Shown piece by piece: positions 33,228 to 43,332 of a stretch of 53,740 bases of DNA. The stretch is from an uncultured Clostridia bacterium (lineage in GTDB: Bacteria > Bacillota > Clostridia > TANB77 > CAG-508). The stretch is taken from assembly GCA_944391855.1 (NCBI GenBank), contig CALXVB010000007.1, positions 1-53,740 of the forward strand, read 5' to 3'. How positions within the stretch are numbered: position 1 is the stretch's first letter; the number at the start of each line of letters is the position of its first letter. The notes under the pieces were generated by a model. That model did no database searches and was not told the origin of the DNA. It worked only from the letters and a program-made list of their open reading frames with translations. A program made the translations under genes and the position numbers.

Positions 33228-34427
33228 TTATTGTGATTCAAATTTATCCTCTAAATTTTTTTCTTGTAATTTTTTATTAGTATTTTCTTGTGTAATTGCA
33301 TATATTATTGAAACTATTGGAAGACCAACTATCATACCCATTATTCCAAATAGTCCTCCTCCTATAGTAATTGCAACTAATACCCAGATACTTGGAAGAC
33401 CCATATTTTTTCCAACCACATGAGGATATATTAAATTTCCCTCTACTTGTTGTAAAACTATTATAAATATAATAAATATTAGGGCTTTAATCGGATCAAC
33501 TGCAACTATTAAAATTGCACCTATAAATCCTCCTATAAAAGCACCAACTATTGGTATAAACGCAGTTATTGCTGTTAATGCCCCTATTGGTCCTGCATAT
33601 GGAATGTTTAGTATAATCATCCCTATTGCACAAAGTGAACCCAATATTACTGCCTCTTTTGCTTGACCTGTTAGAAAATTTCTAAATGAATCTCTTGCAA
33701 GTCTTGCTACTTTTAGTATATAATCTGCTTTTTCTTTATCTATCCTTGCATATACAAATTTCTTTGCCTCTTTTTTTAGTTCTTCTTTATTTAACAATAT
33801 GTATACAGAGAAGATTATTGCTATAAAGAAATTGATTACATTAGAAATTAAACTAGAAATTTGATTTATTGTTACGTCTAATACGTCTTTTGATAAATTA
33901 ATAATTCCATTTTTTAATGCTTCCGTATCTATTTCTATATTTTGTATAAACATATTAGTTTCTGGAAATTTTTCTGTGATTTCAATTCCTAAATTCTGTA
34001 AACTTTCTAAATAACTTGGAATATTGTTAATTAAATTTCTAATAACATCTATAAATTGTGGTACTATTAATAATAGTATAATAGTTATTATCGCCACAAT
34101 AGTTATTATTGATAATATTATAGCAAAACCTCTATCAAATTTGCTTTTCTTTTGATTTGTTACTTGTTTTACATTCCTATCTGATTTATTCTTTCTATTA
34201 CTTTTATTATTTTTTTGCCCTATTTTAAATAACTTATTCTCATAAAGTGTCATAAAAATATTTAATATAAATGCTATTGCAAGTCCCCAAATAAATGGAG
34301 AAATTATATTTAAGAATGCCATTCCTGCATCCCATACAAACTTTATATTAAAAAGAGCTACTAATAAAATTATAGCAATTGCCACTATTTTTAATATTTG
34401 CTTTGTATTTTCCTTATCTAATTTCAT
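33228..34427 (-). CDS. AI-2E family transporter (PerM-like)
   Basis: A 399-residue membrane protein with about seven or eight helices and the family motifs GQAKEAVILGSLCAIGMIIL, PYAGPIGALTAITAFIPIVG and GNLIYPHVVGKNMGLPSIWV. ATG 34425-34427 is chosen because GGAGGG precedes it. Members export small molecules or act as Na+/H+ antiporters; the substrate here is unknown. It is alone between AT-rich gaps. Confidence 0.9.
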   Translation of the reverse strand: MKLDKENTKQILKIVAIAIILLVALFNIKFVWDAGMAFLNIISPFIWGLAIAFILNIFMTLYENKLFKIGQKNNKSNRKNKSDRNVKQVTNQKKSKFDRGFAIILSIITIVAIITIILLLIVPQFIDVIRNLINNIPSYLESLQNLGIEITEKFPETNMFIQNIEIDTEALKNGIINLSKDVLDVTINQISSLISNVINFFIAIIFSVYILLNKEELKKEAKKFVYARIDKEKADYILKVARLARDSFRNFLTGQAKEAVILGSLCAIGMIILNIPYAGPIGALTAITAFIPIVGAFIGGFIGAILIVAVDPIKALIFIIFIIVLQQVEGNLIYPHVVGKNMGLPSIWVLVAITIGGGLFGIMGMIVGLPIVSIIYAITQENTNKKLQEKNLEDKFESQ

Positions 34428-34543
34428 ATTTCCCTCCAAAATAAATTTTCCTGTAGGTTCTTATTTAAATAATATATTAAAGCCCACAAGAAAATTATAC
34501 CATACTAACTATATAATAGCAATTAAATAAAATCTAATTTGCA

Positions 34544-36817
34544 TTACATTTTTATATTTTTTAGTCTCAAACTGTTTAATGTAACTGTTAAGCTACTTAA
34601 AGTCATTGCTATTGATGCAAACATTGGATTCATTGTAACTCCAAAAGGACTAAATATACCTATTGCAATTGGAATCATACAAATATTATAGAAGAAAGCC
34701 CAAAATAAATTTTGTTTTATATTTCTAATTGTTTTTTTACTTATGTACATAAGTTCATTTATTTTCCTTAAATCATTATTCATAAGTACTATATCACTAC
34801 TATCCATCGCTATATCAGTTCCTCCACCTACAGCCACTCCTATATCCGCTGTAACTAAACTTATACTGTCATTTATTCCATCTCCACACATCATTACTAA
34901 CCCATTTTCTTTTAATTCCTTTATCTTTTCAGCCTTTTCTTTTGGAAGTACATTTGATATAACGTTTTGAATTCCAATTTTATCTGCTATTGCTTTTGCC
35001 GTTTTTTCGTTATCTCCAGTAAGCATTATGACCTCTATATTTTGTTCTTTTAGCTTTTCCACAACTTCTATGCTATGTTCTTTTATTGTATCTTTTACTC
35101 CTATTAAGGCTATTAGTATATTTTCTTTTGCTACAAATAATATACTATTACCATCTTTTTCTAATTCTTCTTCATCTTTTAGTGCTTTATATATATCAAT
35201 GCTATTTTCTTTCATAAGTTTGCTATTTCCAATCAAATAAAGTTTTCCTTCATATTTAGCTTTTACACCATATCCAGGTATATTTTCAAACTCCTCTACT
35301 TCCTCTAGCTGTAGTTTATTATCTAATGCGTAATTTACTATTCCTCTAGCTATAGGGTGTTCTGATTTGTTTTCTATGCTTGCAACTGCTTTTAATAATA
35401 TAAAATTAGATTCTGCTTCTTGCATAATATTTTGTTTTTTATTTTCTTCTTCACTATCTTTTCCTTCCTCTTTAATTTCAACAAGATAATTATATATTTT
35501 ACTTACACTTAATTTTCCATTTGTGAGTGTACCTGTTTTATCAAATACTACTGTTTTTACTTTGTGAGAATTTTCTAACCCTTCACTGTTTTTTATTAAA
35601 ATTCCTTTTTTACTTGCTTCACCTGATGAGATAACTATTGCAAGTGGAGTAGCAAGCCCTAAACTGCATGGGCAAGCAACTACAAGCACAGTTACAAATG
35701 TATTTATTACAAATGAAATATCTTTTCCAAATATTAGCCATATTATCCCTGAAATTATTGCTATAGCTATTATTGCTGGCACAAAATACCCACTTATTTT
35801 ATCGGCAATTTTGGCTATTGGTGCTTTTGTATTAGTTGCCTCAACAACCATTCTTACAATTTCCGATACAGTTGACTCTTTTCCTATTTTCTCCGCTTTA
35901 TATTTTATAGTTCCTTCATAATTTATGCTACCTGCAACCACTTTATTACCTATCTCTTTTTTAGATGGTATACTCTCACCTGTAATAAATGACTCATCTA
36001 TATGTGTTGTTCCTTCTATAATTTCTCCATCAACCGCAATTTTTTCTCCAGGTCTGCATAAAACTATATCTTCTTTATTTATTTCATCAATAGTTACTTC
36101 TTTTTCTTTTCCATCTTTTATAACTGTAGCTTTATTAGGTGTAATCATCATTAAACCTTGTATTGCTTCTTTTGTTTTGTCTTTATTTCTTTCTTCTATA
36201 AATCTACCTATATTTATGAAGAAAAGAATTATAACTACTGACTCATAATACAAATTTTCTGCATATTCATAATGCCCTTTTATTATCATATATGTATTAT
36301 ACATACTATATAATAAGCTGCTAAGTACACCAAGCATTACTAGAGTATCCATATTAGCTGTTTTATGTATTAAATTTTTATATCCATTTTTTATAATATT
36401 TCTTCCTAAAAATATAGATATAAGGCTTAGTATTAAAAGAGAAATAGTGTAATTTATTGGGTTTGCATGCATACTTAAAAAAGGAATCTCTGGAAGTCCT
36501 ATCATATGTCCCATTGCTATATATAAAGTTATAACTGCAATAATTCCAAATCCTATTAATTTATACTTTTCTCTCGATTTTTTCTTCTCTTCTTTTTGTA
36601 AATTATCAATACCTAAACTTTCAAATCCAGCTTTTTGTACAAACTTTTCTATTTGTGGAATATCCAGCTTTTTTTCATCATATTCTACACTAGCATTATT
36701 CATGACCAAATTTACAGTAGCATTTATTATGCCATCTTGTTTATTTAAATATTTTTCTAATCCGCTAGAACACGCGCTACATGTCATACCATCTATTTTA
36801 AGTAAAACTTTTTTCAT
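34544..36817 (-). CDS. copA: Copper-translocating P1B-type ATPase
   Basis: About 757 residues: an N-terminal heavy-metal-binding domain (LKIDGMTCSACSSGLEKYL), eight helices with VVACPCSLGLATPLA (the CPC ion motif of Cu(I) pumps), the phosphorylation site DKTGTLT, SEHPIARGI (HP loop) and GDGINDSISL. It exports Cu(I). ATG 36815-36817 follows GAAGAGGTATTGT. It is third in the csoR-copZ-copA order, separated from copZ by a GGGAC-core palindrome. Confidence 0.95.
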   Translation of the reverse strand: MKKVLLKIDGMTCSACSSGLEKYLNKQDGIINATVNLVMNNASVEYDEKKLDIPQIEKFVQKAGFESLGIDNLQKEEKKKSREKYKLIGFGIIAVITLYIAMGHMIGLPEIPFLSMHANPINYTISLLILSLISIFLGRNIIKNGYKNLIHKTANMDTLVMLGVLSSLLYSMYNTYMIIKGHYEYAENLYYESVVIILFFINIGRFIEERNKDKTKEAIQGLMMITPNKATVIKDGKEKEVTIDEINKEDIVLCRPGEKIAVDGEIIEGTTHIDESFITGESIPSKKEIGNKVVAGSINYEGTIKYKAEKIGKESTVSEIVRMVVEATNTKAPIAKIADKISGYFVPAIIAIAIISGIIWLIFGKDISFVINTFVTVLVVACPCSLGLATPLAIVISSGEASKKGILIKNSEGLENSHKVKTVVFDKTGTLTNGKLSVSKIYNYLVEIKEEGKDSEEENKKQNIMQEAESNFILLKAVASIENKSEHPIARGIVNYALDNKLQLEEVEEFENIPGYGVKAKYEGKLYLIGNSKLMKENSIDIYKALKDEEELEKDGNSILFVAKENILIALIGVKDTIKEHSIEVVEKLKEQNIEVIMLTGDNEKTAKAIADKIGIQNVISNVLPKEKAEKIKELKENGLVMMCGDGINDSISLVTADIGVAVGGGTDIAMDSSDIVLMNNDLRKINELMYISKKTIRNIKQNLFWAFFYNICMIPIAIGIFSPFGVTMNPMFASIAMTLSSLTVTLNSLRLKNIKM

Positions 36818-36837
36818 ACAATACCTCTTCAATTTAT

Positions 36838-36864
36838 GAACTTTAGGGACGTTCTTTAAAGTTC
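36838..36864. repeat. RAYT-linked palindrome, solitary copy between copZ and copA
   Basis: GAACTTTA (36838-36845) and TAAAGTTC (36857-36864) enclose GGGACGTTCTT. The same 27-base unit flanks the RAYT gene at 52382 and, inverted, at 53257. Its stem lies in the copZ-copA mRNA just before the copA ribosome site, so it could tune copA translation. Confidence 0.85.
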
Positions 36865-36877
36865 ACTTTTCTATTTT

Positions 36878-37084
36878 TTATTCTGCTTCAAATCCTGCAT
36901 CTTCTATTGTTTCTTTTATTTCTTCTATATTCGTTTTTCCTTCTTCATATTCTATATTAGCTTTTGCTTCCTCAAAACTCACTTCTGCTTTTCTGATTCC
37001 ATCTTGATTATTTAAAACCTTCTCTAATCTTGTACTACAACCTGTACAATGCATTCCTTTTATTTTTAATTCTACTTTTTCCAT
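36878..37084 (-). CDS. copZ: Copper chaperone, heavy-metal-associated domain
   Basis: A 68-residue ferredoxin-like protein with the metal loop GMHCTGCSTRLEKVL. It hands Cu(I) to CopA. ATG follows AAAGGAGGTATATATT. It lies between csoR and copA and resembles the CopA N-terminal domain. Confidence 0.93.
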   Translation of the reverse strand: MEKVELKIKGMHCTGCSTRLEKVLNNQDGIRKAEVSFEEAKANIEYEEGKTNIEEIKETIEDAGFEAE

Positions 37085-37214
37085 AATATATACCTCCTTT
37101 AAATTATTAATTTATATTTTCTATATATAACACACATTTCACTATTTTTTTGTTTACTAATTACTTTCATTATTTTTTCCTCTCCTACTCAAATATCTAA
37201 TATTTAATTTTTGT

Positions 37215-37538
37215 TTATCTTACTTTTTTAAATAATTCCATTATTTCTTTAGACACTTCTTCTGTATTTCCGTTTTCTATTTTTGTTTTTATACATGTAT
37301 GCAAATGCCTTTCTAGAATTACATTTTCTAGACTTTCTAAAGCCTTACTTACTGCAAGCATCTGAGTTAAAACATCATCACAATATCTATCATCTAATAT
37401 CATTTGTTTTATTCCTCTTATCTGTCCTTCTATTATGTTCAACCTTTTAGTTAAACTCATCTTTTCTTCTTCAGACCTTTTGGTTATCCTAACATTTTCT
37501 TTTGTCTTGCTACAATTACAGTTCTTTACATTTTCCAA
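37215..37538 (-). CDS. csoR: Copper-sensing repressor CsoR
   Basis: A 107-residue CsoR/RcnR-fold repressor. The Cu(I) ligands are Cys in DDRYCDDVL and His plus Cys in ERHLHTCIK (C-H-C fingerprint of true CsoR). The N-terminus carries an extra NCNCSK pair. TTG start (37536-37538) after GAGGTGAAATAG. Cu(I) binding releases it from the operator in its own promoter at 37571-37591, turning on csoR-copZ-copA. Confidence 0.93.
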   Translation of the reverse strand: MENVKNCNCSKTKENVRITKRSEEEKMSLTKRLNIIEGQIRGIKQMILDDRYCDDVLTQMLAVSKALESLENVILERHLHTCIKTKIENGNTEEVSKEIMELFKKVR

Positions 37539-37567
37539 CTATTTCACCTCTTTATTTAACTCTGGTT

Positions 37568-37596
37568 ATTATATACCCCCATGGGGTATATGTCAA
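37568..37596 (-). promoter_or_regulatory. csoR promoter with CsoR operator in the spacer
   Basis: On the minus strand TTGACA (37591-37596), a 17-base spacer and TATAAT (37568-37573) form a perfect vegetative promoter. Overlapping it, ATATACCCC (37571-37579) and GGGGTATAT (37583-37591) are a perfect inverted repeat around CAT: the G/C-tract pseudopalindrome bound by CsoR. Repressor binding would block both promoter elements. Confidence 0.92.
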
Positions 37597-37718
37597 TATA
37601 AAATATAAATTAATATAAATTTAAATGACAGGAACTTTTTACAACATTCCTGTCATTCTAATTTATTTTTAAGCTTAAGCTTAAGCCATTTAGCTTATCT
37701 TACATATATATAAGCTTG

Positions 37719-38612
37719 TTATTTCCTTATTTTCTTAATTGCTTCTGGTAAAGAGTTTATTGTATCAGATGCTATCATACTTATATCTGTAAATTTCTCT
37801 TCTGCAATTTCTCCTGCTAATCCATTTAAATATGCGCCAGCTGATATTGTTAATATGTCTGCATTATTATATCCTAAAAGTCCTACTAAAATTCCAGATA
37901 ATACGTCTCCGCTTCCGGCTGTTGCCATACCAGGGCAAACTCTTTTTACTAAATATACTTTTGATCCATCAGTTATAACAGTGGTTGGTCCTTTTAATAA
38001 TAAAATTACATTATGTTCTTTTGCAAATTCTTTTGCAATATTTATTTCATCTTTTTTTATGTCTTCTATACTTATTTTACTTAATCTTTTAAACTCTTTT
38101 AAATGTGGTGTAAGTATTACTTTGCATTTGGTATTTTTTAATATGTCCATATTCATATTAGCTAAAGTGTTTAGTCCGTCTGCATCTATTACAATAGGTA
38201 TTTCATAATTATTTAATATATACTCTAGTATTTTTTCATAATTTTCCGATTTTCCCCAGCCCATACCTATTGCTAGTGCTTTTAATTTATTAAGAGCCTC
38301 TTGAATTTGGTGCTTATCAAACTTCATCTTGTCATCTTCTGAATCTATAGTATATAAAGTTTGTTCTAACAAATATGGTGCTACAATTTTAGATATACTA
38401 CTTGGAATTATTAATCTTACTACTCCACATCCACTTCTTAAAGTAGTAGCACTTATATTGGCAAGTTTTACAGCGCCTGAATACTCTAAAGAACCACCAA
38501 GAATGCCTACATATCCATAATCACCTTTATTTGTATCACTTTGTCTTTTTTTTAAAATTTCTTTTAAATCACTTGCTTCTATTTCATAAGTAAATTCGTT
38601 AATTTGTAACAT
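37719..38612 (-). CDS. nnrD: ADP/ATP-dependent NAD(P)H-hydrate dehydratase
   Basis: A 297-residue YjeF C-terminal-type kinase fold that repairs hydrated NAD(P)H. Motifs are GDYGYVGILGGSLEYSGAVK, the DADGLN strand, KCKVILTPHLKEFKRL and the catalytic loop AGSGDVLSGILVGLLG near residue 232. The N-terminal epimerase half (NnrE) is absent. ATG follows AGAGAGGGATAAAAAT. Confidence 0.93.
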   Translation of the reverse strand: MLQINEFTYEIEASDLKEILKKRQSDTNKGDYGYVGILGGSLEYSGAVKLANISATTLRSGCGVVRLIIPSSISKIVAPYLLEQTLYTIDSEDDKMKFDKHQIQEALNKLKALAIGMGWGKSENYEKILEYILNNYEIPIVIDADGLNTLANMNMDILKNTKCKVILTPHLKEFKRLSKISIEDIKKDEINIAKEFAKEHNVILLLKGPTTVITDGSKVYLVKRVCPGMATAGSGDVLSGILVGLLGYNNADILTISAGAYLNGLAGEIAEEKFTDISMIASDTINSLPEAIKKIRK

Positions 38613-38675
38613 ATTTTTATCCCTCTCTTTTTAAATATATATAATTATATCACAAACATTATTTGTTTGCATTTG

Positions 38676-40313
38676 TCAATTCTTTTCATTAATAAATTTT
38701 TCAAATTCAGCTTTGGACAAAGGTTTAGAACAATAATATCCTTGCAAAATATCACATCCTTCTTTTGTTAAATAATCTTTCTGATTTTTGGTTTCCACCC
38801 CTTCTGCTATAGTTTTAAGTTTAAACTTTTTTGCTATGCTTAATATATTCTCTATAATGTTATCTTTTTTGCCTATTTGGTCTACAAAAGATTTATCTAT
38901 CTTTAATATATCTATTGGCATGTCATGTAGGATACTTAGAGATGAATACCCTGTTCCAAAATCATCTATTGATATTAAAAATCCATACTTTTTTATTTCT
39001 TCCATTATTTTAGCTATGTTTATTCTACTATCTATTGTAGCACTTTCTGTTATCTCTAAATCTATTTTATTTGTATCTATTCCATAATTTGATGCTATTT
39101 GTACATATTTATTTATAAAGTTTTTTTCTGTGAAATGTTCTCTTGAAACATTTACGGATATAATTATATCTATACCATATTTTTCTTTCCATTCTTTCAT
39201 ATCCATACAAACTTTTTCAAAAATATATAAATCTAATTTTAGTATAAATTTGTTCTTTTCAAATATCGGTATAAATATATTAGGCATAATTATTTTATTA
39301 TCTTTCTTCCATCTAACTAGTGCTTCTGAACCATATATTTTTTCCGTCTTTGCATATATTTTAGGTTGGTAATATACTACAAATTCATTATTTTTCAAGG
39401 CTTTTTTCATGTTTTTTTCTATCTCTTTTTCGGCTGATGAATAATTTTTTCGTTTTTTCATATTTATAACTAATATATAACCAGAAATAGATAATATAAC
39501 TAATATAACTGCAATAACCAGTATGAATGTTATAAGAAGTGCTTTATTTATTTCGCCTGCTATTATTTTTGATTGAATGAAAGAAACAATACTCCAGTTA
39601 TTTATACCTATATCTTCACGTGCTATATAATATTTACTTCCATCTATATCAACAATTTTAATTTTTTGACCTATATTGCTTTGTATAATATCCATTATCT
39701 TTTTAGTATCAAACTTTTCATTTCCATTAACCACTATATTTCCATCTTTATTTACAATATAGCTAAAGCCTTCCCCTTCAAATATTTGATTAGAAAATAT
39801 ATCCTTATATGAGTCTGTGTCTACTATTAAAAGTATTGCTACTTTTTCTTTATTAATTTCTACCACTTTAGAGTATATATTTATCTCTTCACCGTTTATT
39901 TTACTTTCCCTATTTTCAGACAAGCCAATTCTACTACTTGAAAAGAAATTATCTTTTTCTTCTGAATAATCCACTTCATACCCATCATTTGTTATAGTAT
40001 AACCATTTTCATACATTATTCCCATACGTATAAAATTGCTTGTTATATCGCTTCTTTCATAGAGGTCAAATATTTTTTCTTCATTAATATCATTGTCTTT
40101 GGTTATTTGGTTTGCAATAGACTTTAACATTTCTTTTTGCTTAGTTATTTTGGTATTCAGATTATTTGCATCAGTTTTGGTAATAGTCTGAATACTTTTG
40201 CTTGCATTTGCTTCTATTTTATTTATCATGTACGTCATATAGGTTATTCCTATGATTATGAGAGTTATGAATATAAAAAAGATGGATAGAAGCGGTTTTA
40301 TATTTTTCTTCAT
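38676..40313 (-). CDS. Membrane sensor with EAL cyclic-di-GMP phosphodiesterase domain
   Basis: A 545-residue protein: helix (residues 8-28), extracytoplasmic sensor (about 30-255, dCache-like), second helix (about 257-280) and a C-terminal EAL domain with FVVYYQPKI, GSEALVRW (EAL motif), SVNVSREHF, ISIDDFGTGYSSL, KIDKSFVD and AEGVETK. All metal and catalytic residues look present, so it should hydrolyse c-di-GMP. No GGDEF domain. It may act on the PNAG-type synthase earlier in the window, but this is only inference. Confidence 0.93.
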   Translation of the reverse strand: MKKNIKPLLSIFFIFITLIIIGITYMTYMINKIEANASKSIQTITKTDANNLNTKITKQKEMLKSIANQITKDNDINEEKIFDLYERSDITSNFIRMGIMYENGYTITNDGYEVDYSEEKDNFFSSSRIGLSENRESKINGEEINIYSKVVEINKEKVAILLIVDTDSYKDIFSNQIFEGEGFSYIVNKDGNIVVNGNEKFDTKKIMDIIQSNIGQKIKIVDIDGSKYYIAREDIGINNWSIVSFIQSKIIAGEINKALLITFILVIAVILVILSISGYILVINMKKRKNYSSAEKEIEKNMKKALKNNEFVVYYQPKIYAKTEKIYGSEALVRWKKDNKIIMPNIFIPIFEKNKFILKLDLYIFEKVCMDMKEWKEKYGIDIIISVNVSREHFTEKNFINKYVQIASNYGIDTNKIDLEITESATIDSRINIAKIMEEIKKYGFLISIDDFGTGYSSLSILHDMPIDILKIDKSFVDQIGKKDNIIENILSIAKKFKLKTIAEGVETKNQKDYLTKEGCDILQGYYCSKPLSKAEFEKFINEKN

Positions 40314-40376
40314 AATTTCACCTTTATTTTTATTAGTTATATTTATTTTGAGTTTTATGTGGTTTATTTATACAAA

Positions 40377-40412
40377 AAACTAGACAGTTGCATTATATCT
40401 ACTGTCTAGTTT
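40377..40412 (-). terminator. Terminator after the patatin gene
   Basis: AAACTAGACAGT (40377-40388) and ACTGTCTAGTTT (40401-40412) are perfect 12-bp arms; the minus strand then reads a T run. It lies 7 bases after the stop at 40419. Confidence 0.85.
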
Positions 40413-40418
40413 ACAAAT

Positions 40419-41276
40419 TTATCTATTTATAAATTCCTTTAAAGTATCTATTCTTTCTTCCATATCGTTTTTTCCATCTTCATATAGCTTTTGTAGTTTT
40501 TCTTTATCTTTTTCTAATCTAGAAACTGTAACTGGTACTTTTGGTGCAATCACCATAATTTCTCCTCGTTTTTCTAAATCATTAATATGTACTTTTAAAT
40601 CATTATATCTTTCTGGCATTGTACACAATTTTTCTACTAATTTAGGATATTTATGATAAACCTTTTTGTATACGCGTTTCATTGTATTAGAGACCTCTGG
40701 TTTTCTATAATCTCTGTCTCTCGTTAAGACAACTAAAATATTTTTATGCCCTTCTTTTAGTGCCCAATCTACTGGTATTGGCATTGTCACTGCACCATCT
40801 AAATAATGATTATTTCCTATCTTAACCATTCTAGAGCAAAGAGGCATACTAGAAGATGCCTGCACTACTTTATATATATCTTCCTTACAATCATTTTTCT
40901 CTACATATTCTGTTATACCTTTTTCACAATTAGTAACAACTGTAATAAATTTTTGGTTTGATTGTTTAAATGTCTCTTCATCAAATGGATATTCCTTTTT
41001 TGAAATTTCATTAAATAAATAGTCATATCCTATAAGTCCCTTTTCTTTTCTTAATGCCTTTATACCTATATATCTTGGGTTATCACAATATTCTATGTTA
41101 AGTTTTGCAGTTCTTCCTTCTTGTTTTGCTACATAATTCATTCCAGTAAGTGCACCTGCTGAAACTCCTAGAACATAATTTGCTTCTATATTATATTTAA
41201 TTAGCACGTCTAAAACACCTGACGTATATTGACTTCTTAAAGCCCCTCCTTCTAATATTAATGTTAGCTCTTGCAT
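40419..41276 (-). CDS. Patatin-like phospholipase
   Basis: A 285-residue protein of the YjjU/RssA-like patatin family. ILEGGALRSQYTSGVLDVL holds the oxyanion Gly-rich loop, GVSAGALTG is the G-x-S-x-G nucleophile and YLDGAVTMPIPVDWA the catalytic D-G-A. It should hydrolyse acyl esters, probably of phospholipids, in the cytosol since no signal is seen. ATG follows AAAGGTGATAAA. Confidence 0.9.
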   Translation of the reverse strand: MQELTLILEGGALRSQYTSGVLDVLIKYNIEANYVLGVSAGALTGMNYVAKQEGRTAKLNIEYCDNPRYIGIKALRKEKGLIGYDYLFNEISKKEYPFDEETFKQSNQKFITVVTNCEKGITEYVEKNDCKEDIYKVVQASSSMPLCSRMVKIGNNHYLDGAVTMPIPVDWALKEGHKNILVVLTRDRDYRKPEVSNTMKRVYKKVYHKYPKLVEKLCTMPERYNDLKVHINDLEKRGEIMVIAPKVPVTVSRLEKDKEKLQKLYEDGKNDMEERIDTLKEFINR

Positions 41277-41388
41277 TTTATCACCTTTCTAATTAAACTT
41301 GTTAAAATTTATATTTTATATTATAATCGATTATATTTATTTTTCCAATAGAATTGCAAAATCTTTTTTAATTTTATTTTAAATGCAA

Positions 41389-41423
41389 AAAACCGCTATA
41401 AGTTTATACTTATAACGGTTTTC
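41389..41423 (-). terminator. Terminator after rny
   Basis: AAAACCGCTATAAGT and ACTTATAACGGTTTT (one mismatch) form a long stem; the minus strand ends in a run of six T. It follows the palindromic element at 41455. Confidence 0.8.
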
Positions 41424-41454
41424 TTGTTTTAGTTTTCAATATTTTAATTTTTAA

Positions 41455-41510
41455 GACCTGTCCCTAAATCCGACAGGTTTGTCGTTTTTAGACCTGTCCC
41501 CAAAGGTGAC
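41455..41510. repeat. GACCTGTCCC palindrome cluster downstream of rny
   Basis: It contains GACCTGTCCC twice and CCGACAGG/TTTGTCG, with the order GACCTGTCCCTAAATCCGAC close to the element beside spoIIIAG (GACCTGTCCCTAAACCGAC). It begins immediately after the rny TAA and precedes the rny terminator. Confidence 0.8.
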
Positions 41511-41511
41511 A

Positions 41512-43056
41512 TTATTTAGCATAGTCTATTACTCTTGTTTCTCTAACTAAATTTACTTTTATTTGTCCAGGGTATTCCATTTCGTCTTCTACTTTTTTAG
41601 CTACTTCTCTTGCCATTATTACCATTTGATCATCTGATATTCTTTCTGGTTTTACTATTATTCTTATTTCTCTACCAGCTTGTATAGCAAAAGATTTTTC
41701 AACTCCTTCAAATGAGTCTGCTATGTTTTCAAGTGATTCTAGTCTCTTTATGTAGTTTTCTAATGTTTCGCGTCTTGCACCTGGTCTTGAGGCTGATATT
41801 GCGTCTGCAGCTTGTACTAATACTGCCTCTATTGTTTGTGGTTCTACGTCTCCATGGTGTGCTTGTACTGCATTTATTACTTTTTCGTTTTCTTTATATT
41901 TCTTTAGAATTTCTACACCTATTTCTACGTGTGTTCCTTCCATATCATGGTCTAACGCTTTACCTATATCATGTAATAAACCAGCTCTTCTTGCAAGTTT
42001 TGGGTCTAGTCCTAATTCGTCTGCCATTATTCTTGCTAAGTTAGATACTTCTATTGAGTGGTTTAATACATTTTGTCCATAGCTTGTCCTGTATTTTAGC
42101 TTTCCTATTAGTTTTACTAAATCAGGGTGTAATCCAACAACTCCTGTTTCTAAAACAGCTCTTTCTCCTTCTTCTTTTATTGTGTTTTCTACTTCTTCTT
42201 TTGCCTTTTCAACCATTTCTTCTATTTTTGCTGGATGGATTCTTCCATCTTCGATAAGTTTCTCTAACGCTATTTTAGCAACTTCTCTTCTTAATGGGTC
42301 AAATCCTGATATTACTACAGCTTCTGGTGTATCGTCTATTATTAAGTCAATACCTGTTAATGTTTCTAATGCTTTTATATTTCTACCTTCTCTACCTATT
42401 ATTCTTCCTTTCATGTCATCATTTGGAAGTGATACTATAGATACAGTAGTTTCTGAAGTATGATCTGCTGCACATTTTTGTATAGCATATCCTACAATTT
42501 CTCTGGCACTTTTAGTTGCCTCTTCTTTTGTCTTGTTTTCTATGTCTCTAATTACCGCTGCTTTTTCTGCAGTCATTGTTTTTTCAAGCTCTGAAAGTAA
42601 TCTTTTCTTTGCTTCTTCTGAAGATAAACCTGAAATTCTTTGTAATTCTTCCATTTGTTTGTTAGTTATTTTTTGTAGTTCCTCATTTTTTGTTTGTAAA
42701 TCTTTTTCTTTTTGGATTAGGTCTTTTTCTTTCTTATCCATTGCATCTAATTTTCTTTCTAGGTTTTCTTCTTTTTGGATTAATCTTTTTTCTTGCTGTT
42801 GTACTTCGCCTCTTCTTTCTCTAATCTCATCATCTAAATCTTTTCTTGCGCTTAAAATTTCTTCTTTAGCTTTAAAAATTTCTTCTTTTTTATTATTTTC
42901 AGCTTCTATTTTGGCTCTTTCTAATATTTGCTTAGCCTCGTCTTCTGCACTTTTTAATTTAGATTCAGCAACTTTTTTCCTTATTAATATTCCTACAAAA
43001 GTAAAAATAATTGCTGTGATTAGAAATATGGCGATATAGATTATAATGTCTAACAT
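41512..43056 (-). CDS. rny: Ribonuclease Y
   Basis: About 514 residues. ATG 43054-43056 is preferred because AGAGGTG precedes it and the protein then begins with its membrane helix ([18 protein letters not shown]). A long coiled coil (residues about 30-190) is followed by a KH domain ([15 protein letters not shown]) and an HD domain ([20 protein letters not shown]). It is the membrane-anchored endoribonuclease that starts mRNA turnover in Bacillota. Confidence 0.96.
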   Translation of the reverse strand: MLDIIIYIAIFLITAIIFTFVGILIRKKVAESKLKSAEDEAKQILERAKIEAENNKKEEIFKAKEEILSARKDLDDEIRERRGEVQQQEKRLIQKEENLERKLDAMDKKEKDLIQKEKDLQTKNEELQKITNKQMEELQRISGLSSEEAKKRLLSELEKTMTAEKAAVIRDIENKTKEEATKSAREIVGYAIQKCAADHTSETTVSIVSLPNDDMKGRIIGREGRNIKALETLTGIDLIIDDTPEAVVISGFDPLRREVAKIALEKLIEDGRIHPAKIEEMVEKAKEEVENTIKEEGERAVLETGVVGLHPDLVKLIGKLKYRTSYGQNVLNHSIEVSNLARIMADELGLDPKLARRAGLLHDIGKALDHDMEGTHVEIGVEILKKYKENEKVINAVQAHHGDVEPQTIEAVLVQAADAISASRPGARRETLENYIKRLESLENIADSFEGVEKSFAIQAGREIRIIVKPERISDDQMVIMAREVAKKVEDEMEYPGQIKVNLVRETRVIDYAK

Positions 43057-43286
43057 AATCTTTACACCTCTTTCTATTAAATTTTCAATGTACAATAAAT
43101 ATATCTAAATTTATATAAAATTTGTAAAATATATTTTTTCCCACATATATATTTTATATTTAATAGGCATTTATGTCAAGTGTTTTTAGGCAATTTATTT
43201 AGTCAAAATGACTATTTTCAGCTCTGTAGCATATTTCTCTATAGAATTGTATCTTCCATACTTATTTAAAATTTCACTTCCATATT

Positions 43287-43320
43287 AAAAAGCAGAGTAT
43301 AAAATTTCATACTCTACTTT
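43287..43320 (-). terminator. Terminator after xerD
   Basis: AGAGTAT and ATACTCT pair, extended to AAAGCAGAGTAT/ATACTCTACTTT with one mismatch, followed by TTTTT on the minus strand. It lies just after the gene ending at 43333. Confidence 0.7.
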
Positions 43321-43332
43321 ATTATTTTACTC

